NCBI GenBank assembly: GCA_963575745.1
Contig: CAUYUJ010014205.1
Span: forward strand, 1,060,174 to 1,124,173
Source: Prorocentrum cordatum
Taxonomy: Eukaryota > Sar > Dinophyceae > Prorocentrales > Prorocentraceae
DNA: 64,000 nt
Reading direction: 5' to 3'
Shown: positions 53,532 through 62,334 of the stretch, in pieces
Position numbering within the stretch: the stretch's first letter is position 1
Layout: each line of letters begins with the position of its first letter
Notes under the pieces: model-generated
The model's database searches: none
What the model saw: the letters and a program-made list of their open reading frames with translations, nothing else
Told to the model about the DNA's origin: nothing
Position numbers and translations under genes: made by a program

Positions 53532-56190
53532 ATCACCGTCGCCGGTCGTCGTCGCCGATCGTCGATCGCCCTCGAGCCTCCTCCTCTCTCCCCCCCTCCT
53601 CCCCTCCACTCCTCCTCCCCGCCTCCTCCTCCTTCTCCTCTTCCTTCTCCTCCTCCTCCTCCTCCTCCTCCTCGCCCTCTCCGTCTCCTCCGCGCGGAAG
53701 AAATCCAACAACATCTCGCGCAAATCAACGAACTATGGCCCTCCGGGCCTTTTTGAACGTCCATTTAGGCCTTTTGGGGCCGTCTTAGGGCCCTCTTGGG
53801 CGTCGTGGGAACCAGGAAATCATGTTCCCGGAGAGGCTTCTGGGAACATGATTTCGAAAGAGGCCCTCTTGGGCCTCCCTGAGGCCGTGTTGGGAGCCTC
53901 CTGGGCCAACTTTGGGGCCTCTTGGGCCGTCTTGGGGGTTCCGTGAGCCTCACAGGACGACCCTTTTGGGCCGTCTTGGGCCCTCTTGGGTCTCTCTTGG
54001 GCTGTCTTGGGGCTCGGGGGCGTCTGGGGCACTGTGAGGACCAAGCAAGCAAATATGCTGAAAACGTACGTTGTACAACGGGAGTGGGGGGCCGATTTTT
54101 GCCTCTTGAAGGCTGTCTTCGGCCAGCTTCAAACCATCTCGGGCCCTCTTGAGGCGCTCTTGGACGTCTTGGGGCCCCCTTGGGCCTCGCTGAGGCTGTC
54201 GGACAGCGTCGCCGCCGTCGGCGTGGCCGTCGTCGTCGTCGTCGCCGTCGATCATCGATCGGCGGCGTCGACTGTTGTCATCGTCGTCGCTTGTCATCGG
54301 TCGTCGTCGTGGTCGTCGTCGTCGTCGTGAATCACCGTCGCCGGTCGTCGTCGCCGATCGTCGATCGCCCTCGAGCCTCCTCCTCCTCTCTCCCCCCCTC
54401 CTCCCCTCCACTCCTCCTCCCCGCCTCGTCCTTTTCCTCTTCCTCTTCCTCCTCCCCCTCCTCCTCCTCCTCCTCCTCCTCCTCCTTCGCCCTCTCCGTC
54501 TCCTCCGCGCGGAAGAAATCCAACAACATTTCGCGAAAATCACCGACCTGTGGCCCTCTGGGAATTTTTGAATGTCATTTTAAGCCCTTTGGGGCCGTCC
54601 TGGGGCCCTCTTGGGCGTCCTGGGAACCCAGAAATCATGTTCCCGGGGAAGCTTCTGGGAACATGATTTCGAACGAGGCCCTCTTGGGCCTCCCTAAGGC
54701 CGTCTTGGGGGCCTCCTGGGCCGGCTTTGGGGCCTTTTGGGCCGTCTTGGGCTGTCTTGGGGCTCCTCGGGGGCCACTCTGAGGACGAAGCAAGCGAGTA
54801 TGCTGAAATTGTACGTTGTACAAGAGGAATGGGTAAAGTTCTGCCTCTTGAAGGCCCTCTTGGGGCCCTCTTCGGCCATCTTCAAGCCATCTCGGGCCCT
54901 CTTGGGGCGCTCTTGGACGTCTTGGGGCCCTCTGGGGCCTCGATGAGGCTGTCTTGTGTGCCTCTTGGGCTGTCACGCGGGCAGCGTCGCCGCCGTCGGC
55001 GTGGCCGTCGTCGTCGCCGTCGATCGTCGATCGGCGGCGTCGACTGTTGTCATCGTCGTCGATCGTCGTCGTCGTCGGTGGTCAACCGTCGTCGATCGTC
55101 GTCGTCGTCGGCAATCACCGTCGCCGGTCGTCGTCGCCGATCGTCGATCGCCCTCGAGCCTCCTCCTCTCTCACCCCCTCTTCCCCTCCACTCCTCCTCC
55201 CTGCCTCCTCCTCCTTCTCCTCTTCCTCCTCCTCCTCCTCCTCCTCCTCCTCCTTCTCCTCCTCCTCCTTCGCCCTCTCCGTCTCCTCTGCGCGGAAGAA
55301 ATCCAACAACATCTCACGCAAATCAGCGAACTGTGGCCATCCGGGCCTTTTTGAAGGTCCTTTTAGGGCCCTTTGGGGGCCGTCCTGGGGCCCTCTTGGG
55401 CGTCCTAGAAACCCGGAAATCATGTTCCCGGAGAGGCTTCCGGGAACATGATTTCGAACGAGGCCCTCTTGGGCCTTCCTGAGGCCGTCGTGGGGGCCTC
55501 CTGGGCCGGCTTTGGGGCCTCTTGGGCCGTCTTGGGGGGGTTCCGTGAGCCTCACAGGACGACTCCTTTGGGCCGTCGTGGGCCCTCTTGGGTCTCTCTT
55601 GGGCTTTCTTGGGGCTCGGGGGCGTCTGGGGCACTGTGAGGACCAAGCAAACGAGTATGCTGAAAATGTATGCTTTACGACTGGAAATAGGCTGGTGTTT
55701 GCCTCTTGAAGACCCTCTTAGGGCCCTCTTCGGCCATCTTCAAGCCATCTCGGGCCCTGTTGGGGCGCTCTTGAGCGTCTTGGGGCCCTCTTGGGCCTCG
55801 CTGAAGCTGTCTTGTGGGTCTCTTGGGCTGTCTTTGGGGCCTCATGGGCCGTCTTGGGCGGGTTCGTGGACCCCACAGGACGCCCGGGGCGGCCATGCCA
55901 ACCGGTGGCACCACCCCACCCCCGCCCCCCGGCCCCGTCCGTCTGTCCTACTGCTCCTCTCCAAACCCTCGTTCCCTAACCTCCCGATCATGTTCCCGGA
56001 CCCCCGTCCCATCCCCCCAGAGCACCGCAGCAATAGGAAAGCGTTCCGAAACGGTGAGAAATCATGTTCCCGGAAAGCGTTCAAGAATATGAATCGCACG
56101 TCGTCCAAGGCGCCTCGGAAGGCGCAGAATACTCCTCCAAGGCGCGGAATCATGTTCCCGGACCGCCTTCCGGGAACATGATGGGGACGA
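52700..56190. repeat. Higher-order repeat, about 0.8-1.0 kb units, family A orientation CTTGGG
   Basis: Units begin at AGAAATCCAACAACAT near 52701, 53698, 54513 and 55297. In order, each contains a family A stretch of GGCCNTCTTGG units, the palindrome with GAAATCATGTTCCC arms, more family A, a segment with GAGTATGCTGAAAATGTA in units 2-4, a GTC triplet block with GATCGTCGATCGGCGGCGTC, and a CTC block that ends the unit. Unit lengths are about 997, 815 and 784 bp. The last copy lacks the GTC and CTC blocks. Minus-strand frames with CCWISSARRRRRGR reflect the shared sequence and are not a gene. Confidence 0.85.
53816..53855. repeat. Conserved palindrome, perfect 14-bp arms, 12-nt loop
   Basis: GAAATCATGTTCCC (53816-53829) pairs with GGGAACATGATTTC (53842-53855). 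Identical arms recur at 54631-54670 and 55416-55455, with slightly damaged versions at 52819-52858, 53282-53321, 56058-56097 and 56147-56184. Confidence 0.9.
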
Positions 56191-56880
56191 CCTCCTGAGG
56201 GCCTCCAATGGGCCTCTTTGGGGCCTCTCGGAGGCCTGTGGGGCTCTCCTGGAGGCGTCTTGGGGCGCGCTCAGGGCCATTTTGGGGCATCTTGGGGGCC
56301 TCTGGGGGCCTTCGGGGAGGCTCTTGGGGGCCTCTTTGGGGCCTCTTAGGGCCTCTTGGGGCCCTCTTGGGGACCGCTGGGCTCGCTTAGGCAGTCTTGA
56401 AGCCCTGTCGGGGCACTCCTGGAACCGTCTTGGGCGGCTCCTGGGCCATCTTGGGGCTCTCCTGGGCCGTCTTGGGACGATTTTGGGGGTCTCTTGGGCC
56501 GTCTTGGGGCGGTCTTGGGGGCCTCTTCGGCCGTCTTGGAGCGGTTTTGGGAGACTCTTGGACGGCCTTGGAGCGTCGGAACCCCGAACAAGCGAGAAGG
56601 CCAAAAACCTGCAAAAAAAAATAAATAAAAATCAACGATGTTGGCTTGTCAGGGCTCTCTTGGGAGGCCTCTTGGGATGCCTTCGGGGCCTCATGGAGCT
56701 CTCTTGGAACGTCTTCGGGCCTTCCTGGCCATTCCTGAGGCTATCTATGCGCGTCTTGGAGCGCTCGCGGGCCGTCTTGGGCGGTCTCGAACTGTTCCTG
56801 GCGGTCCCAGGGGCCCTCCGGAACGCTTCGGACGCTCCCGGGGGCGCCCTGCACCCCCCATGGAGATGACAGGCACCGCC
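56191..56880. repeat. Family A units without the higher-order structure
   Basis: A continuous run of GGCCTCTTGGGGCC and GGCCGTCTTGGG units of 9-15 nt. No palindrome, GTC or CTC block. The 195-codon plus frame is built from the units. Confidence 0.75.
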
Positions 56881-56895
56881 CCGGGGCCCTACTCC

Positions 56896-56896
56896 G

Positions 56897-56928
<32 letters not shown>

Positions 56929-57084
56929 TATATATATAATATATATTTATGAGAGAGAGAAGAGAGAGAGAGATGAAGAGAGAGAGAGAGAGAGAGAAAC
57001 AAAAAGAGAGAGAGAGAGAGAGAGAGACACACACACAAAGAGAGAGAGAGAGGGAGAGAGAGAGAGAGAGAGAAAGAAACACAC

Positions 57085-57119
<35 letters not shown>

Positions 57120-57125
57120 ACAAAA
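56896..57125. repeat. (TA)n followed by (GA)n
   Basis: 56899-56948 is alternating TA. 56950-57120 is AGAG repeats with ACAC and TATA interruptions. A smaller (GA)n lies at 58089-58120. Confidence 0.9.
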
Positions 57126-57154
57126 CAAAAAACAAACAAAGAAATCGCGTTTTT

Positions 57155-58015
57155 TAATGGCGCTGGCTTTGGGGAACATTCGGGCGGCTCGTCTCGACCC
57201 GCGGGTGGCCCCCCCCCACACTCGGCGCCGTCGATAAACCCAAGGGGGGCTCCTCCTCCCCCCCCCCCCCTCCCGAACCCCCTCCCCCCTCCCAAGAGGG
57301 GGAGGGGGTTTAAAACCCCCCCCCGCTTCCTCGGCACCAGCGCCAGCGCTGGCGCTGGCGGCCGCCAGCAGCGCCGACAGCGGGGACGCAGCGACGACGA
57401 CCAAAGGCAGCCCAAGGGGGGGGGCGGTCAAACCCCCTCCCCATGGCGCCCGCGGCGCCAGCGCCAGCGCTGGCGGCGGCCAGCAGCGCCGGCGCTGGCG
57501 GGGACGCAGCGACGATTACCACCACTACCACCACCACCTCTACCACCACCACCACCGCCACCACCACAACCACCACCACCACCACAACCACCACCACCAC
57601 AACCACCATCCCCACCACGCACCACAAAAACCCACCACCACTACCACCACCACCACCCCAATCTACCCACTCACCACCACCCACACCGCCACAACCACCA
57701 CTCACCACCAGCAGCACAAACCACCCCACCCCCCACCACCACCACCACAACACCACCACAACCGCCACACTACACCGACGGCCACCACCACCGCCACCGC
57801 CACCATCACCATCTCCACAAACCAACCGCCACCACCACAACCCACCACCACCACCACCAACCACAAAACACCACACCACCACAACCATCACCACCAAACC
57901 ACCGACCACCACCACGAACCACCACCACACCACCACCACCACCACCACCACCACCACCACCACCACCACCACCACACCACCACCACACACCACCACCACA
58001 ACCACCATGTTTTCT
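57155..58015. repeat. Composite element, copy 2: family E segment, GC hairpin units, CCA array
   Basis: 57165-57290 is family E (shared with 44.2 kb). 57296-57512 holds two GCCAGCGCTGGCG/GGGGACGCAGCGACGA units with G-run/C-run palindromes. 57513-58005 is the CCA array. The order and sequence match 49.99-51.17 kb. Here the family E segment is complete, so this copy shows more of the left end. Confidence 0.85.
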
Positions 58016-58086
58016 CCACGGTGCGTGGGTGAACCTCCGACGCGCCCTCTTGTCCGAGCCTGAACGTAAACAGAATAACACGCTGC

Positions 58087-58123
<37 letters not shown>

Positions 58124-58190
58124 CACTGGAATTTCTCACAGATTCTCTACGCCCCCTCGCAGGGGACCTCTCTCCCTCGTCAGAAAACTA
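58016..58190. other. Spacer with GA run
   Basis: 58089-58120 is pure AG repeat. The rest is unique and unrecognised. Confidence 0.5.
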
Positions 58191-58220
58191 GCATCGAACA
58201 CTCCTTTGGGCTCGAAAACA

Positions 58221-58290
58221 CCGCTCGACACAAGCGGCCGGCCAAATCGAAAACTCCGCTCGACACGAGCGGCCAGCCAAATCAACTCAA
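58221..58290 (-). repeat. 35-bp duplication with CCGCTCG/CGAGCGG hairpin at the copia 3' end
   Basis: CCGCTCGACACAAGCGG (58221-58237) and CCGCTCGACACGAGCGG (58256-58272), each followed by CC(G/A)GCCAAATC. The second is a perfect 7-bp stem with a 3-nt loop. Both lie just beyond the stop of the last frame, in what would be the 3' UTR. Confidence 0.65.
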
Positions 58291-58311
58291 GGCTCATCAT
58301 TCACTGCTAAC

Positions 58312-59320
58312 TCAAAGCGCAATATTTGCAAACCGCGCGCTGCCTGAGGTGGCGCTCGACATCGCGAACGCCTCGGAGAAATTGCCCCCCCCTTCCAGGT
58401 GCAGCACGTGGTTGTCGCCCTCCAAGTGGTGCACAGGATCTCCTCCCCGCAACCTCGGTCTATCACGCCTCGCCCTCATCCCAGCTGGCACCAAAGCTCC
58501 GTTCCTGCTGTCAGTCGCAGCTGGCGGGGGCTCGATCTTGCCGCGCCCTCCGAAGCAACAGCAAGCCGCCGCGCAGCCCATCACGAAGACGACAAGCCAA
58601 CTGAGGAAGACCAGCATGGGCACAGACATGTAGCCGTAGTTGCCCCCACTGCCGATATTGTCAACTGCTTCACCTTGCTGAGCCTGAAGCGCTAGACACA
58701 ATGCCAGGATCGCCGTGTTGAGCGTCGGGCTGGTCGAGACCTTCCCACCAAACTGCGCGCCGCGAGCCGTGCGCGCCACCTTCTCAATCACTGCATTCAC
58801 CTCGACCTCGCGAACTGCACCGAAATCACCGCCCAGGCGCCGCAACCCGACCTGCTTGCAGAGCTGCTCGTGCACCTCAGCCGCGTGTGACTTCGCACCG
58901 ATGTCCGCGGGGTTCTCTGTTCCCGTGCACTTCGCCACCTTCAAGTTGGGCAAGCGAGTCGCCTGCTGGACCCGCAGGGCCCTCGTGTCCAAGCGACGCA
59001 CCTTTCCAACGCCCTGCCTCGCGGACATTGGGCGCGCCGCCGAAGAGTCTGTCTCCAAAGTCTACTCGACACGGAACCCGCACCAGGTGAGCAGGTCCCT
59101 CAGCATTTTGCCATCCATCACCACGGCACTCAGCGCGTAGAACTCGCTCTCGCCCGAACTCACTGCAATCAGGTCCTGCCTCCTCACAGGTCTCGCCAGA
59201 ATAACGCCGTCCGCGTGCAGCGCGCCACGCGTGGTGCTCTTGCGCTTCGCCTCCTTGCCTCCGTGGTCGCTGTCCGAGAACGTCCTCAGGTGGACCGCGC
59301 CCTTCTTGTAGATCTTCGCA
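58312..59320 (-). pseudogene. Copia RNase H with C-terminal membrane segment
   Basis: RNase H would degrade element RNA in hybrids. FSDSDHGG has the first Asp, SSGESEFYAL the Glu, and TDSSAARPM the next Asp. GKVRRLDTRALRVQQ and NPADIGAK are the usual end boxes. An in-frame TAG at 59062 separates the second and third. After NPAD about 190 residues remain. They include a mildly hydrophobic stretch (LNTAILALCLALQA, residues 113-126 of the last frame) and a strong membrane segment (VPMLVFLSWLVVFVMGCAAA, 146-165) followed by CCCFGGRGK. Such a tail is not part of standard copia pol. Confidence 0.82.
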
Positions 59321-60267
59321 TCAACATTCCGGGGGGGGGGGGGGGGGGGTGGGGGGCGCGCCCAGGTCAGAGGTGCCGACCAGGTAGCGCCCGAGCCGCA
59401 GCAGCCTCTTCCAGGAGAGCACCGTCGGCGCCGCCAGATCAGCAGCCAACGTGCCCACTGCCCTCTGGATGTCGGCGCGGTCCTGAGCCAAGTAGAGACC
59501 ACTCCCCACGCGCGACCGATACCACGCAAACTGCTTCTCGACCAGCGGCGGGGAGTGCTCGACAGTCTCCCATGACCCCAAGCCGAGGGGCCTGACTGGA
59601 TTCGCACCCCTCAACCCCAGCTCGGCGATGATGTGGCTGCTGTGTTTCTCGTGCGCCTTGAGGAAGACGCCCTCGTTGGTCTTGATCCTGGTGCGCTCCA
59701 GGTACTCGAAGCGGCCTTCGATGACGACGTCGCTGCCCTTCAGCCCCAGCTTGGCCCTGCCCGCGGGAAGAAAGCTTTCCACCTCACTCTTGCGCCCCGT
59801 GCAACAGAAGTCGTCCATGTGCAACTCGAGGCTCAGCCGAGTCATCAGCTTGCGGTAAAATTGTGGGCAGGCTTCATTCCGAGTGGGCCAGCAGTCCAAG
59901 ATATGGTCAGCGGCATAACCGATCCACTCACGACTCGCAGCCCTCCTGCCAACGACTGCTTCTCCAGCCCCCAGACAACAGTCACATCGATGCCTGCCTT
60001 GGCCCTCGCAGCAAGCCGCTCAGGTGGAGGATCACAATAGAACTCCCCCTTCTCAGGCACTTGGTAGCACGCGCTCGTCACGCCGCCAACTGCAACCACG
60101 AGTGGGTCGTCTGGACCATCGTCGTCCTTCAGGCTGCGAAAGTCGATAACGCGACTAACCAGGGATGCCGACCCTGGCGCGAACAAGTCGTCACGCTCCT
60201 CCAACCAGGCGAACCCCTGCCAACGAGCCTGTACTTGAGGACCCCTGCCCGATCCTTCTTCTCCCAC
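59321..60267 (-). pseudogene. Copia reverse transcriptase core
   Basis: From 60267 the frame carries DDLFAPGSAS and SRVIDFRSL, then AVGGVTSACYQ where copia RTs have a DVxxAF box, so the first catalytic Asp is Gly. FYCDPPPE and VWGLEKQSLAGGLR follow. After a frame change near 59870, HMDDFCCTG (59821-59795) supplies the two catalytic Asp. WYRSRVGSGLYLAQDRADIQ and WKRLLRLGRYLVGT are the thumb-region boxes. A G19 run at 59331-59349 breaks the frame before RNase H. Loss of the first Asp would inactivate it even without frameshifts. Confidence 0.82.
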
Positions 60268-61120
60268 TTGGTGTCGACCTTCTCCTTGTCGTCGGCGGCG
60301 TCCCGAGGGTGGGCCGAATAGATGCCGAAAGCGTCGCAGAGCTTCAAGCCCATGTCGATCGCCTCCGCCGCCTCCTCCATATGAAAGCCGCTGCTGTCCC
60401 AGTGCGTGAGCTCCTCAGCCGCCAGGAGCGTCTTGTAGTCCAGCTGCTCGCTGATGTCCTCGATGGCGCCGACGAGCGGATCCTCGACGCGCGCCCTCTT
60501 CGCCTCGTGCCACCCAAAGATGGCATCACCAGTCGGGGACCTCGGTCTCACGGGCGAGCTCGACGGAGCAGCCATCGCAATGTCTCTCCAACCGCTGCCG
60601 CTGGCCCCTATCGGGGGCAGAAGACCCACTGCTCGAGCCTCCTCCAGCTTCCGCCGAACTTCCGCGGGCCCCCCATCGGCCTTCAGCCTGGCCCCCGCCC
60701 CTTGGTCGAGGCTCTGAAGTCTGAGGCTCGGGAACCTCCGGTTGGGGCTCTGGAGCTTGGGCCTCGGGACCCTGGACCACTGGGGCCCCCGCTCCACGCG
60801 GGGCCGCCCCTGGGGCTGGCCCCCTCGGCCTCCGCGCCCATAGCCTCCAACGGCGTCGGCGCGACCTCGCCCTTGCCACCGTCCATGATGAGGGAGCGAG
60901 GCACGCGCGCGATCCTCTCCTTCCAGGGCTCGCCGCAGACCTTCAGCAACAGCTCCTTGTCGTGGCGCTTCCCCTTCGGCATCCTGCGAACGGCCCTGCA
61001 GGTCACCTTTCCAGCCGCCGCGAAAATGACGCGCTCGTCGTTGGTGGTTGTCTTGCCGACCCAGATCCCCTTCGCCCAGGCCGCGTCAGCTTTAGTAAGC
61101 CTCGGGACTGAAGCTCCCAT
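60130..61120 (-). pseudogene. Copia integrase C-terminus, linker and start of RT
   Basis: After the A-rich insert, WAKGIWVGKTTTNDERVIF and CRAVRRMPKGKR form the C-terminal integrase part, followed by GEPW. A Pro/Gly/Ser-rich linker follows with a frame change near 60740. Near 60300 the RT begins with VDTKWEKKDRAGVLKYRLVG, matching the conserved W and KxRLV box of copia RT. The frame then changes near 60240. Confidence 0.75.
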
Positions 61121-61350
61121 CGAGCGTCGCTAAAAAAAACGAAAAAAACGTAAAAAACAAAAAAAAAAAACAAAAAAAAAAAAAAAAAAACAAAAAGAAA
61201 TACAAAAAAAGGAAAAAAAAACGAAAAAGTAAAAAAAGAAAAAAAAAAAAAAACAAGATGCAAAAAATAAAGAAAAAAAAGGAAGAAAAAAATTGATGCA
61301 AGAGGGGGAAAAAAAAAAAAAGACAAAAAAAGCTCCCATCGAGCGTCGCT
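61112..61350. mobile_element. 199-bp A-rich insertion flanked by a perfect 20-bp direct repeat
   Basis: AGCTCCCATCGAGCGTCGCT occurs at 61112-61131 and 61331-61350 (21 bp if the preceding A is counted). Between them is almost pure A with scattered G and C, in runs of up to 18 (T-rich in the sense of the host element). It splits the integrase C-terminal coding sequence; the part after the insertion resumes with SVPRLTKADAAWAKGIWVG. The structure is that of a retroposed poly-A-type insert with target-site duplication. Slippage expansion after a local duplication is an alternative. Confidence 0.8.
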
Positions 61351-62334
61351 GGCCAATCTTGGAGACGGGAACCCTCGCCATCACCGTCTCTGCGAACGGT
61401 GCCGCAACACCCGTGTAGCTCACCCCGTTGACCGCGAATTCCCGCTTTTTACCCGTCGGCGCCCCTGCTGAACTAGTTCGTCACGTTCGCGGCGTGGTGA
61501 GCGAGAAACGGCCAGAGAGGATAATGCGGTGTGAGCTTCATCCCGTAATTCATCTCAACCTGCACCCTGTTGGCCTTCAGACGCCCACGCCACCATCGAA
61601 TCCGAGTCTCGATGAAGCCCATCGACTTGCTGTCTCTCGTCTTGCCCTGCGAAACCCTGGCCCCCAGGTTCTCATCGCTCCTCGCGCTGACAACCTTATC
61701 CTGAAGCGCCCTGACCGCAGGCCCAGCGTCGTACCTGAGCTCTGGCTTCTGGCAGGCCAACTGCTTCATGAACCTCATGAGCTGCTTGGTCGCGTAGTCG
61801 TCGGCGGCCTCGTTCCCAAGCGCGCTGCCGTAGAGAAACCCCGTGCTGCGATCCGCCGCCACAAGAGACGTGCCAAGACCCTTGTCGGCCTCGTCGCAGA
61901 CGTTCTCGGTGTCCTTGGTGCCGTTGAAAGCCCAATCGAAGAATGTCAGCTCATCCCTAACGTTGCCCCCGTAGACGGGTTGCTTGACACGCGGGTCCTC
62001 GGGGCCTAGGCCGAGCACGCGCGCGGGGCACCACTTCTTGAACACCGCGTGACCGGAGGCCTCGTGCTGCTCTCTCTCGATCTCCGTCGGGCTGTAGGGC
62101 CCCTTCCACGACCTTAGCCTGCGTCACAGGCTGTCCGTCAACCTGCTGCTGGTATCGATCTTCAACCGCCTTCTTAAACTCGAGATCCTGCTTGCGCTGA
62201 TGCTCGCGCTGAACCAGGCGAGTCCACGACTCCTTCTTCGCGCCGTAGACCGCGCCACCCAGCTCCCTCAGACGAGCTCGCAGCAAGTCAACTCGAGAGC
62301 CTGGTCCCAGCTCTGCTCCCTCGGGGTCCCTCAA
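61130..62334 (-). pseudogene. Copia integrase
   Basis: A linker (VLRDPEGAELGPGS) is followed, after a frameshift near 62100, by the zinc-binding start HEASGH and WC (the HHCC region) and the catalytic core. Counting from 62045, D37 (FFDWAF), D106 (RYDAGPAV) and E145 (GFIETRIR) fit the DDE triad with 38 residues between the last two. After LTPHYPLWPF a stop at 61473 is bypassed only by a frameshift, beyond which PFAETVMARVP continues. The core would insert the element DNA into the genome. It is inactive as it stands. Confidence 0.8.

Noticed and set aside
53450-55555. Repeated minus-strand frames with CCWISSARRRRRGR
   Set aside because: They are the higher-order repeat read in one frame; they run into CTC and GTC simple repeats and differ in phase between units.
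61003-61423. Phe-rich membrane-like frame on the minus strand
   Set aside because: It is the A-rich insertion read as poly-TTT; the flanking SDARWEL strings are the 20-bp duplication.
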